DNA of 26,540 nt from Nemertoderma westbladi (lineage: Eukaryota; Xenacoelomorpha; Nemertodermatida; Nemertodermatidae). A program made the translations under genes and the position numbers. Of this stretch, positions 17,656-26,540 are shown in pieces (position 1 is the first letter of the stretch; the number at the start of each line of letters is the position of its first letter). Location of the stretch: positions 1-26,540 of the forward strand of contig JAUCBJ010004113.1 in the NCBI GenBank assembly GCA_032718475.1, given 5' to 3'. Below the pieces are notes generated by a model. It ran no database searches. It was given only the letters and a program-made list of their open reading frames with translations, and had not been told where the DNA came from.

Positions 17656-18190
17656 ATATCGATTTTTTTCAGGTTGAATTCGTTACAGTTTATGCCTTTC
17701 CGTTTGTAATAATTTTCAACGGCCATAAGGTTGTAATCACCTTTACTTGGTGGGAGTTTATTAACAAGTTCTTCAGCAATGGTGGTGAAGAATTTGTTGA
17801 ATTCTTCTGCAATTTCCATAGGGTCTGTCACCAGATTATTTTCTATTCGCAAGCATTTGACTGGCATTGACTGGGTATTTTTTGTAGGACATCCAAGTGA
17901 TTTTAATTCCTTCCACAGTTTTTTTGGGTTGTTTCTATAAGAATTCAGCTTCGTTTTTATATAGTTTGTTTTTGTCTCTTTGATTGTAACTTTGGTGGTG
18001 TTGAGGAGGTGTTTATAATGCTGCTCGTTGACACGGGTCGGATTTTTGTGAAAACTTGTCAGGGCATTGTTTTTTGCTGCTATAATGTGTAATATATCAC
18101 TATTTATCCATGGTTGTGAATCACCACGTATTCGAATAGAGCGTTTTGGTGCTGCAGTTTCCAGTATTTTAGATAACTCATCTACTAAGT
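17634..18190 (-). pseudogene. Linker between endonuclease and RT of the L2-like element
   Basis: The minus-strand frame is open from just below the TAG at 18198-18200 down to 17634. It encodes KRSIRIRGDSQPWINSDI, then a basic helical stretch, NPKKLWKELKSLG, and DPMEIAEEFNKFFTTIAEEL. This order (PWxxxxI, then KxLWxxLKxLG, then FNxFFxxIxxxL) is standard in L2/CR1 ORF2 proteins just before the RT. A frameshift in an A/T run near 17665 separates it from the RT core. Confidence 0.75.
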
Positions 18191-18263
18191 GTTGTCGCTA
18201 TATTTTCTACATTCGTTTCTGTTGCTATTGATTGTATTAGTGGATTTGACCGAACCTCAGATA

Positions 18264-18571
18264 CTACTGTACTAGTCCTTTGGAGTACTTCTTAACTGAT
18301 CTGCACATACGGTATGTGTGTTCTGCCTTTTTCACCTTTGGTCTTTTTCGAGTTACACACACCATATAGTGGTCACTGAGACCAGAACGTATTACCCCTG
18401 ACACATATATAAATTGCTTACCGGATACAAATATGTGGTCCAGTGTAGAGGAGGTCGATGCAGTCACTCTAGTTGGCTCATTGATGATCTGTGTAAATCC
18501 CATTGAGAAACAAAATGTACGTAGATGTTGTGAGGAGGTCGCTGTAAAAGCTTTTGCGTAATTAGCCGGTT
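18264..18571 (-). pseudogene. C-terminal fragment of APE-type endonuclease (L2-like element)
   Basis: The minus strand encodes GFTQIINEPTR, STLDHIFVS and GLSDHYMV, the end of an apurinic-type LINE endonuclease with its conserved SDH motif. The frame is open to about 18571, beyond the apparent ATG at about 18503, but the earlier catalytic motifs (including GDFN) are missing. The element is therefore 5'-truncated or too diverged there. A frameshift follows near 18300. Confidence 0.75.
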
Positions 18572-18578
18572 ATTATCC

Positions 18579-20044
18579 CCGTAAAGTACTCTGTGGTTGG
18601 TTTACCAGGCATAAAAAGGCCGTGTCCTTGCTGTACTGGTGTTTTGGAGGACATAAAAGCCATTTCTTCTGTATTTGTACTTTAGAGGACATAATCTGCA
18701 ATTTCATGACGTAAAAAGCTCGATACTCTTGAAAACAGTGTCGCTACCATGACGACGGCTAACGGCTGATATTGCCACGTTGCAGCTTTCTGTATCTGCC
18801 AATAGGATTTGAGTTGGTTTTGATTTCGACCTATCACAGATCTACTGAACTGAATTTCCTATCTTTATGCTCATTCTCTGTGGTGGGTGGAAGCCTTTGT
18901 AAATAAGGTTATTCTTATCAGTGTTCAGTGTTATGTTTTTGCCCAGAGCCTAAGAACCGGCTTTTGGCACCTCCGTGTTTTCAGTCTTTAGTCTTACATT
19001 AGTAGGCTCAATTATAGAACGTATATCTGTTATCTTAACTTAACCACTCACGAGTTACACAAGTTAACTCATTCACTTAATAATCATTTATACATTAATA
19101 TTACTGCTTTTACTGTCGGTCATTCATTATATTGGTTGATGAAATATTATATCGGAATACTGATCAATAGTCAGACACCCCACCTTCTTGATATACTAAA
19201 GGTTAGAGAGACCGGTTACAGATAAACGATTGCGACCTGTGTTGAGTGGTTTGAAGTGAATCTAATGCTATTTCATATGCCCAACATAAATTGTCTGTTG
19301 CTCTCTTTATACGTGACCAAATTTAGTGAAGGTCGGCAGATTAGTGTGCAGTATTGTGCAGCATTGTGTATGAGTGTAACTGATAACAAAACATCTCCTA
19401 AAGAATGTGCCATATACGTGAATCTATAGCCTTTTCGTTGTGACTAGTTTAAGTCATAACTCTGTTTATATAGATAGAACGCCACGTCCTAAAGGAACTG
19501 TTAATATTTCCCGAAAGTGAATAATATTTGTCAGAGATTATATATCACGATCAGTCGAATAATACAGTAGGCTTACACCATCAATCATTAAGCCCCGAAC
19601 TCAGTCTCCCGGGTATATCCAACGGGTGAATGATTGCGCATAGACTGGCTTCGGCTAATGTAGTGTATCAAATACTCGTCATAGGCTAAAGACTATCTAT
19701 CATCCAAAAGACATTCTAATTTTGGCAGGTTAAACTGTCAAAGGTCTTTAAAAGCGCAAACAATAACAGATATTGCTTCTGGATTGCGGTGTAAGCAATC
19801 TAGTCGAAAGTACCGGTTGACCGGTAACCAGTAGGCCTGACTGCCTGATCATCCGGACCGGTACCTACAACAGTACAGGTACAGCAGTATTATTCGATTG
19901 TGATCTATTGTATACTGTAGGCTGCCAGGGGAATAGGGATTGATCACCCCTCATTCTTTTGTAAAGTTTACTTATTTCTGCAAGTTTTATTTGTTTGTAG
20001 GCCAGTATTGAACAGAAGGCGTGTAAGCCTGATCAGATTGTGCA
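18579..20044. other. Non-coding DNA, possibly including the BEL/Pao 5' LTR
   Basis: No supported gene is seen. Composition is more balanced than in the flanking AT-rich repeats. The 5' LTR of the BEL/Pao element must lie somewhere between here and 21943, but the matching 3' LTR is outside the window, so the ends cannot be set. I did not find a convincing tRNA primer-binding site. Confidence 0.35.
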
Positions 20045-20619
20045 GACAATTTGTAGGTTGAACTGTTGTCTGATTGCTGTTAAGTCTGAACGGATTGCAG
20101 TGTGTGTAGATCACCTGTCCGATAAAGAACGGTTAGGAAGTAGGGGCAGCGAATGCTGTAAGGTAAACCCCCAACTAAAGAATAAGTCGTACTACTGGGT
20201 TAGAACGCATACTACCTAATTATTTCGGAGTCTGCATGTCCTGTAGTTTATTTAGGCTTGAGAGTAGTCTGCCATCGTTTAGTCTGTACTTTGTTTGTGT
20301 AAGTCTGTACGGGTAGCGTATAATATTTATTTAGATAATTTGTAGGCTGGATAGTTGTCTGGCTGTTATTAGGTCTGAACGGATTGCAGCGTGTGTAGAT
20401 CACTTGTCCGATAAAGAACGGTTAGGAAGTAGGGGCAGCGACTGCTGTAAGGTAAACCCCCAACTAAAGAATAAGTCGTACTACTGGGTTAGAACGCATA
20501 CTACCTAATTATTTCGGAGTCTGCATATACCGTAGTTTGTTTAGGCTTGATAGTAGTCTGTCAGTGTTCGGTCTGCATTTTGTTTGAGTAGTTTGTACGC
20601 GTAGCGTAATATTTATTAT
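20045..20619 (+). repeat. 289-bp tandem duplication
   Basis: Two head-to-tail copies start at GACAATTTGTAGG (20045) and GATAATTTGTAGG (20334), a period of 289 bp. The central part, from about 20100 to 20250 in copy 1, is almost identical in the second copy; the edges are more diverged. It holds no open frame. It lies 1.3-1.9 kb upstream of the BEL/Pao Gag start, so it may be part of the LTR or leader, where tandem copies often carry promoter or packaging functions. That role is a guess. Confidence 0.8.
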
Positions 20620-21557
20620 TCAGAGTTTATGCGATTATCCGCAACATTCATTCCCCAAGTTTGTTCCTACAGTAATTGTGTTTGTTATACATACCGCTAT
20701 AGTTAAATTAACCCCGGTACTACACGGGCTGCTTGGCGTAGGTAAAGACTGGTGATTTTGTGCACCGGTCACTCCAGCAGATGCCGTGGTTCTTTTAACT
20801 GTTCAAGTATATTTAACTACTGATTATATGTTGTACAAGTACTCGTACCTAATTTAGGGTTTAGTGTACAGTGCTTTCCGAAAGTAATTAGTGTAGGCAT
20901 TATATTTGTGTTGTAAAGTGGTTGATAGGCACGTTCGATTAGCTCTATTAACTTCTAGGTAGGAACACTCCGTGATACATAACGTAGAACCTATAGCGAT
21001 ACGGCTATAGGTCGTCAGGCGGTGGTATTTTCCTATCTGGACAACGCAGTGTATTTACTACTACTTATGATTTTCAAATACCGTAGTACCCTGTCCGTTG
21101 TAATAACCAGATTTCTAACCCTTTGTTAGGCTGGTTTGTAGACTTCTTGTAAAATTACCCTGAAAATTCGTATTTTGTGTTTTTGTAAATTTTTGTGTTT
21201 ATTTAGAGATTGTAATCTCACCAGAACTGTACGTAATTTGTAGTAATAAGTAACTTAGGTAAATTAGTATTATTTGTTTTAGTGTCCTATAAGTAACACT
21301 TCACTGAAAGCGTACCGCTTTGTGTAGTGATTACCCCCCAGAAATAATAACATTTATTTCAAACATTGACAAAACCCATTAAAACGGGTATATATATATT
21401 ATAAATCAAATCTAACGATTTATAAATAGTAGGCCTACCATACAACCATTAGGTCTCAATATCAGTTGGACTACTGCTTAAATAATGGTAATAAAGTAAG
21501 TTAAAGTAACCAAGTAACCCTAAAGTTCAGAAATTCAATTATTCTAAAATAATTGAT
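20620..21557. other. Leader or LTR region upstream of Gag, no gene seen
   Basis: No coding region is seen. The stretch contains CACCGGTC-type sequence at about 20762-20770 and a TATATATATATTATAAATC stretch at about 21391-21410 that could act as a TATA box, although such AT runs are common here. TAGGCCTA occurs at about 21431. Confidence 0.3.
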
Positions 21558-21796
21558 ATACCGGTATTTACGATAGGCCTATTATAATATTTATATTTGT
21601 GCTGAAATCATACCGGTATTCTGTAATTAATTCCAGTTAATAATTATACTTATATATACACTATAAGTGTAAACTGCATACCGGTATCCACGATAGGCCT
21701 ATTATATATTTATATATATTTATGCTAAAATTATACCGGTATTCTGTGATAAACCTAGTCTGTAATAATACTTATATAGTTATATATACTATAAGT
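21558..21796 (+). repeat. Two-unit 120-bp tandem repeat before Gag
   Basis: Two units of about 120 bp start with ATACCGGTAT (21558 and 21678), and the start of a third lies at 21797. Each unit contains ACGATAGGCCTATTAT, a second TACCGGTA and an AT-rich half with CACTATAAGT or TACTATAAGT. The array ends about 150 bp before the Gag start codon. Confidence 0.75.
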
Positions 21797-21943
21797 ATAC
21801 CGGTATTCTAATATATTATATATATATCACGCTACATTGAGTAGCAGTATCGGTAATTAATTACTAGGCTAGCAGTTAATACTGAATTACTAGACTTGCT
21901 CAGACTGTAATACAGCAGTAGACATTCAACTGTATACGTAAAC

Positions 21944-24900
21944 ATGTCTGATACTAAGCAGAACCTGTCAGACAGTTTATTAGATGTAACTATCTGCGAC
22001 TCAGGTAGAGATGTAGAACTGTCTAGTCGTAAGTTCAGTTCACCTCCCACTGTGAGGAAGGTCATCCCTCCAGTAGTAATAACAGAACCTAGGCTGGTCC
22101 AACATCGTAGGTCTATCATAGGCACTCGAGCTCAGGTCAAGCGGGACCAAGAAGCAGCGGAACAGCAACAACCCGCGAGCCAAGAATTTATTTCTCAGCG
22201 GCCCGACAGCTCCAGTAGTGAAGATACTGTAGAACTGACACCCGAGCACGGAGCAAAGATGACGGATGCGGTTTATACGGATCCCCTTCTCATCCTTCCT
22301 GCAGCCGTACTCACTAGGTTATTGATTGCGGTGGAAGAACACCAGATCGATTGGGCGAGAAGTCAGCGTTCAACTAGAGATAGTTATGCTGGATACACAA
22401 GGGAAGAACTGAAGTCCATGGTCGAGTCGCAATGGAACTTCCCCGGACCCGGACTCCCGTTTGATGTATCAGAAGCTGCCTGGGAAGACATACACCGGAT
22501 GGGAGTAGCCAAGGAAACCATCGATCCAGCTGTGTGGAAGAGGTCCGCAGCCGGATACGCACATGGATTCTTCAGCTCTATGGAGCGAGTAAAAGGACAA
22601 CTGTTTCAACAACCACAAGGACCTCAAGAGCAGGGACAACTGCTTTATCAAGTTAGAGAAAGGATTCTACGAATCAGGCTAATATTATCGGCCTTTGAGG
22701 AGGCTTCTAAACGCAGGCAAGACACTTCGTTGCAAGTTGCCGTAAAGACCTGGTTTCAAAGGGTGAGTCTCCAGGTTCAAGGAACAGCTCAGTGGAAAGC
22801 TCAGCTGGAGGAGTGCTCAACCCATGGAGAATCAACAGACGCTACTTTTTCCCAAGTGGAAAGTGAAGCGACGGCAGAGAAACCGCATAAGAGGGATGCC
22901 ATTGACATCTATCTGTCAGACTATCAACGTTTTTTAGGTGGTGACGAGTTGAGGAGAAGGTTAGAGGGACTTAGCCCTAATAGTGAAGGAACAAAGCTAG
23001 TGTTGGATGCCATCGATGTGGAAATGAGGGCTGCGAATCAGGCTAAATTTGATGAACAACTCCGCCTGACACGAGTCCAAGAACAACAAGTAAAGAAAAA
23101 ACGCATAGAAGACAGAAAGAAAGCAGCAGTGGTAGCTGCAGAAGCAGAAAGAAAAGCGGCAGCGGCAGAGGCAGCGGCAGAGGCAAAGGCAGCCGAAGCT
23201 GAAAGAAAAGCGGCAGCGGCAGCGGAAAGAAAAGCGGCAGAGGCAGTGGCAGAAGCAGAACGGAGAGCGGCTGAAGAAACCATCCAATTAGAATTGGAAA
23301 ACATTCAGGAGAATCAAGACTGCATAAATAAACAGTTAACAGCTAGTAATATGCAGATGATGAATCGATCTACTCCCAAAAGACAGGGATATACATCATC
23401 TGAGGAAGGCGATACCACCGATACTGAAGGCAAAGGAAATAGATCTCGTCTAAGCAGACGTAAAAGAACATTCCACCGTCAGAAATTGCCTGATTTGCCT
23501 CCAGCTGTTAGAAGGCAACTAAATAACACCAACTTAGGTAGTACAGAGCCCACAGACCAAATAATTAAAATAGAAAGACTCCCTACTATAGTAGATGAGC
23601 CTGAAATAATTAGGCCTGTTCTTGAAATCACCCCTTCGGTGATAGATACACCGGTGCTCCCTGAAACTACCTCTAAATTCCCTCTGCATAGCACTAAGCT
23701 ACCTGTGCCCCGTAGAACTGCCCAGGAGACAGTTCAGGTCCTGGACCCCGAGCGAAATATTCCTGATTTGTCGCCCGTTGTCCCTCGTCCGCTCGCTACA
23801 ACGTTGGCGACTCCCGCTTCGGCGGTCGAATGGGTGGACGAGAGACGGCGGGGGATGGATCTCCTGCTCGGGCAGATGCAGGAGACTGTCCAGCAATTCA
23901 AGGGCACAGTAAGGGAAAGTAGGCTAGAGTTGCAAGAAGTGCAGCAAAGTATCGCGCTAGAACGCGATAAATTAGTAAATACTCAAAGGGGTATACCACC
24001 ACCCTCTGTAACAATGTGTCAACCTGTTAGGTCTGAAGTATCGCATGCGCAAGGTGTGGAGCCTACACGCATCTATACTGCTAGCGAAGTAGAAACTCCT
24101 ATAGTGAACCCTATTAAGGGTAATTATAGACCTGTTGATAATGACATTCCCTATAGAACTGATCATAATCCGAGAAATTTATATACCGATAACTCGATAT
24201 TAAATAACACGATGGCCCAAGAAAGTTTTACGCGTCAAATGGCTAGAACCGAAGCCCGGCAAGCGGTAAAGGTGGGAGAGATCGTCAAGTTCAATGGAGA
24301 TGAGATGAAATGGTTACCTTTTAATGAATATTACAAAGATAACATACAGAACTCTGTACTATCTAATGGAGAAAAACTTAGATACCTCATCGAGTGCTTG
24401 GAAGGATCTCCCAAGTTAATGGCGTTAAAGTTTATTGGACATCCAGATGGATTAAGACAAGTTTGGGATACACTAAACATCAGGTATGGTAATAGGAATA
24501 ACATCGCTGGGTATTTGTATGCAAAGTTAAGAGCGCCCCGAAAGTTTATTAGCAGCGGAATTATCGAGTTTTCCGATGAGATTCAGGAGATCTGTAGACA
24601 ATTAGATTGGCTAGGTAAGTCTCAGGAGTATCAGAATGCTATGGTTATTAGAGCAGTGGCTTCTACTTTACCGAAGGGTGGAGTAGGTACACGCTGGGAT
24701 AAGAAAGTGTTATATATGATGGAACAACAACGACGAGACCCTACCATGGCTGATCTCATGTCATTCCTAGATGGAGAAGTGAAATTACAGCTCCTGAAAC
24801 TGTCCAGAGAGAAGACACCGGAAAACAAGGTAAGCGAAAAACCCGTCTCTAGGAGAAAGGTAACACCAGTGTGTTATACAGACGACGGCGAAAGCCAGAC

Positions 24901-25102
24901 TTCTCAAGGAGAAGATAGCGGGAAAGACACTGAGAGATCTTATTATGTCAATAAAATGCCTAAAGATCAGGTAAGTAAATTCAAGTCTCGAGCAAATGAC
25001 AGGAGAGAACAGGTAAGAAAAACTCCTCCCACGTCTCCCAAGAGAATTCCGGTGAGAAAGCCCGAAAGAAAAGGCAAGTGTACACAATGTGACTCAAAAT
25101 AA
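21944..25102 (+). CDS. gag: Gag protein of BEL/Pao element
   Basis: This 1052-residue structural protein would form the particle that packages the element RNA. The ATG at 21944 is in a good context (AAACATGTC). Residues about 1-110 are Ser/Gln/Pro-rich and disordered in character. Residues about 120-300 are a folded-looking Trp/Gln-rich region I do not recognise. Residues about 380-455 are a strongly Ala/Glu/Arg/Lys-rich helix built of AAAEAERKAAE-like repeats, probably coiled coil. A polar linker full of Ser, Pro and Thr follows. Residues about 778-930 (FNGDEMKWLPFNEYYKDNI; EKLRYLIECLEGSP) match the DUF1759 domain typical of BEL/Pao Gag. The C terminus is basic with a single CTQC pair and stops at TAA (25100-25102). 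The protein is long for a BEL/Pao Gag because of the extended N-terminal half. Confidence 0.9.
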   Translation: MSDTKQNLSDSLLDVTICDSGRDVELSSRKFSSPPTVRKVIPPVVITEPRLVQHRRSIIGTRAQVKRDQEAAEQQQPASQEFISQRPDSSSSEDTVELTPEHGAKMTDAVYTDPLLILPAAVLTRLLIAVEEHQIDWARSQRSTRDSYAGYTREELKSMVESQWNFPGPGLPFDVSEAAWEDIHRMGVAKETIDPAVWKRSAAGYAHGFFSSMERVKGQLFQQPQGPQEQGQLLYQVRERILRIRLILSAFEEASKRRQDTSLQVAVKTWFQRVSLQVQGTAQWKAQLEECSTHGESTDATFSQVESEATAEKPHKRDAIDIYLSDYQRFLGGDELRRRLEGLSPNSEGTKLVLDAIDVEMRAANQAKFDEQLRLTRVQEQQVKKKRIEDRKKAAVVAAEAERKAAAAEAAAEAKAAEAERKAAAAAERKAAEAVAEAERRAAEETIQLELENIQENQDCINKQLTASNMQMMNRSTPKRQGYTSSEEGDTTDTEGKGNRSRLSRRKRTFHRQKLPDLPPAVRRQLNNTNLGSTEPTDQIIKIERLPTIVDEPEIIRPVLEITPSVIDTPVLPETTSKFPLHSTKLPVPRRTAQETVQVLDPERNIPDLSPVVPRPLATTLATPASAVEWVDERRRGMDLLLGQMQETVQQFKGTVRESRLELQEVQQSIALERDKLVNTQRGIPPPSVTMCQPVRSEVSHAQGVEPTRIYTASEVETPIVNPIKGNYRPVDNDIPYRTDHNPRNLYTDNSILNNTMAQESFTRQMARTEARQAVKVGEIVKFNGDEMKWLPFNEYYKDNIQNSVLSNGEKLRYLIECLEGSPKLMALKFIGHPDGLRQVWDTLNIRYGNRNNIAGYLYAKLRAPRKFISSGIIEFSDEIQEICRQLDWLGKSQEYQNAMVIRAVASTLPKGGVGTRWDKKVLYMMEQQRRDPTMADLMSFLDGEVKLQLLKLSREKTPENKVSEKPVSRRKVTPVCYTDDGESQTSQGEDSGKDTERSYYVNKMPKDQVSKFKSRANDRREQVRKTPPTSPKRIPVRKPERKGKCTQCDSK
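25056..25102 (+). promoter_or_regulatory. Gag-Pol overlap where the frame changes
   Basis: The Pol frame (codons starting at positions divisible by 3) opens after a TGA at 25053-25055. The Gag frame ends at TAA 25100-25102. The overlap is 47 bases and Pol is in the +1 frame relative to Gag. I see no classical retroviral slippery heptamer for a -1 shift, which would give the wrong frame anyway. Many BEL/Pao elements have one continuous ORF, so a single-base indel in this copy is a real alternative to programmed frameshifting. A third option is splicing, since strong donor-like sites flank the region. Confidence 0.45.
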
Positions 25103-26540
25103 GGTAAGTAACATCAAACCGAAATGTGCGCTGTGTGACGGGACCCACCGTTTGAATATGTGTGATGAATTCCTGAAGAAGTCATTAACGGAGAGACGCG
25201 AAGTCATGTGGGATAAGCGGTTATGTTATAATTGCCTCAGACAAGGACACCAACGGCGTACCTGTTTCTCTGACATAAGGTGTGCAAAGTGTGGTGCGAA
25301 ACATCATATCTTGTTGCACGCTGAATTCGAGCGAAATAGTCCGAATCAGGTAAGTGATTCCGAGCTACATGTCCAATTCAGTGATGTGAACGACACTGAT
25401 CAATCTGAGATGGAAGGATTCTATACGGACGAGTTCTCCGACGAAAACGAATCCTGTTACATGATAAATACCGCAGTGTATCGAGCACTCACCTATGAAA
25501 AGGATACAGACAACGACTTCACTCTAACTACTTCTGAGCGACAACCATCTTGGAAAGAGCCATCTTCCAATATAGGGATCCGAGAGTTTCCTGTGGTGCA
25601 AGTAAGGGTTCACGGACCTAAGAGGAGTTATGTAGTGAACGCCCTCCTTGACTCCGGTAGTACAGGAACATTCATCGACAAAGAGCTAGCCGAAGATATA
25701 TTTGCTGGACAACCCAAGTTCCAAACTAAGCTCAACATGTCCGGCATTATGCAAGTTTGGAAATCTACAATAACAGCGGATTATTATGTAGGAGCGTTGT
25801 CCACCCCCCAGGACGAACTAGGAGAACATAGCATAAGGTCAGTGAAAATGGTGGCTATAAAGAACTTCGCTACTACTCAAGCAGACCTTTATAATTGGGA
25901 CGAGGATGAGAGCATCCAACATCTTAACATACCTCGATTCCAGACTGATTATCCTGGAGTGCAAATACTCATCGGCCAAAATGCGCATGAGGCGCTGGAG
26001 ACATTAGAGAAACGGCCTGCTCAACCGCAGCCACTACAGACCTATGCGGTAAGAACTAGAGTAGGTTGGTACTTTACTGGCCCTTCCCGTAGAACACTCA
26101 GAGAAAGACTACCGCAAGAGCGCGTCTACCAGGTGAGTGAATGGGAAGATGATACTAGTGAGGGAGACGATTTAACTGAGGGAACCCCATACTCCTCAGA
26201 TAACGACGACGTGCACCAGCTTTTTGATGAGGAGAATACCATCGATCTCCTTAAGGAAAGCGAGGCTTGGCAAAACCAAGTTAACTTATGTCAACTTCTC
26301 TATCCATCTGAACGAGAAGCTTATAACGACGAGTTAAATGACGTCATTGAGCGTTGCAATGCCAAGACTCGAGATGAACATGCTGTACGATTCTTTACGC
26401 AAGAGGCGGTAGAGCCTAATTCCTACGATAAAGCCTTATCGGTGGAAGAGGAAAGGGCCAAGCAGATCCAAGAGACAACTACACGTTTCCTCAAAGATCA
26501 AGGCAGGTATGAAGTCGGTTTACCTTTTCGCAAGAGAGAA
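25056..26540 (+). CDS. pol: Pol polyprotein of BEL/Pao element, partial
   Basis: The frame is open from 25056 to the window edge (495 codons, no stop). Three zinc-binding motifs come first: CALCDGTHRLNMC (25125 on), the classical knuckle CYNCLRQGHQRRTC, and CAKCGAKHHILLH. An acidic linker follows. The aspartic protease has LLDSGSTGTFI with the catalytic Asp at codon 25650-25652, then the region ending RVGWYFTGPS that is typical of the A17 family. A second acidic linker leads to ETTTRFLKDQGRYEVGLPFR at the very end, the usual entry to the BEL/Pao reverse transcriptase. No obvious own start codon exists, so it is expected to be made as an extension of Gag or from a spliced mRNA. RT, RNase H and integrase would lie beyond the edge. 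Confidence 0.88.

Larger units (their letters stand above)
15122..18578 (-). mobile_element. Decayed L2/CR1-like non-LTR retrotransposon
   Basis: On the minus strand the element runs from an endonuclease remnant (about 18570) through a linker and reverse transcriptase to a C-terminal tail ending at 15822. A repeat-rich 3' untranslated part and an ATTTTA-type tail follow at about 15122-15146. It is truncated at the 5' side within the endonuclease. It is broken by at least three frameshifts (about 18300, about 17660, about 16480), a TAG (18198-18200), a TGA (17575-17577) and a SINE insertion. This number of lesions means it is inactive and clearly older than the CR1-like element at 8816-13637. 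Confidence 0.75.
21944..26540 (+). mobile_element. BEL/Pao LTR retrotransposon, Gag and first part of Pol
   Basis: Domain order (Gag with a DUF1759-type region, three zinc-binding motifs, A17-type aspartic protease, start of RT) identifies a BEL/Pao element. The right edge of the window cuts it at the RT. The 5' LTR is upstream but not delimited. Gag and all visible Pol codons are free of stops within their own frames, but the two frames differ, so expression needs a +1 (or -2) shift or splicing, unless this copy has a small indel. Confidence 0.88.

Noticed and set aside
18579-21943. Attempt to place the BEL/Pao 5' LTR and primer-binding site
   Set aside because: No second LTR lies in the window and no TGG-initial segment gave a convincing tRNA match, so any boundary would be invented.

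Overview
This is a gene-poor, AT-rich stretch of an animal nuclear genome made almost entirely of transposable elements. I found no ordinary host gene, no bacterial gene organisation and no CRISPR array. The retroelement families present (CR1/Jockey-type and L2-like non-LTR elements, a BEL/Pao LTR element, a tRNA-derived SINE, many non-autonomous DNA transposons) point to a metazoan. Very frequent TACCGGTA and TAGGCCTA palindromes are, from memory, typical of marine deuterostome genomes. An echinoderm is my guess, but the species is not established here.

Region by region. (1) 1-323 is a minus-strand reverse-transcriptase fragment running off the left edge. (2) 1432-7709 is a stack of nested DNA transposons that can be unpicked by eye because nearly every layer still has target-site duplications (TSDs). 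Element A (1441-7700, 9-bp TSD) holds E (1596-2708, which holds F), D1 (2881-3651, 8-bp TSD) and B (3859-7672, 9-bp TSD). B holds the hAT-like C (4027-6628, 8-bp TSD), and C holds D2 (4623-5459, 8-bp TSD), a second copy of D. Without its insertions, A is only about 540 bp. (3) 7710-8815 is AT-rich DNA plus a GCG-rich inverted-repeat element and a scrap of D-like sequence. (4) About 8816-13637 is a nearly complete CR1/Jockey-type non-LTR retrotransposon with two open frames. ORF1 has a Cys-pair zinc site, a coiled coil and an RRM-like domain. ORF2 has an endonuclease and reverse transcriptase preceded by nine in-frame 60-bp repeats. The two ORFs share a frame and are separated by one TGA followed by CTA, a known readthrough context.

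(5) 13638-15121 has no gene. (6) About 15122-18578 is a decayed minus-strand L2/CR1-like element broken by frameshifts, stop codons and a tRNA-derived SINE (16029-16308). (7) 18579-21943 has no coding sequence that I can support but contains a 289-bp tandem duplication and a 120-bp tandem repeat. It probably includes the 5' LTR and leader of the next element, although I could not fix the LTR ends. (8) 21944-26540 is the Gag gene and the start of Pol (zinc knuckles, aspartic protease, start of reverse transcriptase) of a BEL/Pao LTR retrotransposon that leaves the window at the right edge. Gag and Pol are in different frames.

The most unusual points are the nested stack with intact TSDs, the A/B family of 9-bp-TSD elements with ends made of AAAAAAGCAC-type repeats, the candidate stop-readthrough fusion in the CR1-like element, and a run of in-phase splice-donor-like sites in the BEL/Pao element. 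All similarities were judged by eye from translation and alignment; no database was consulted.
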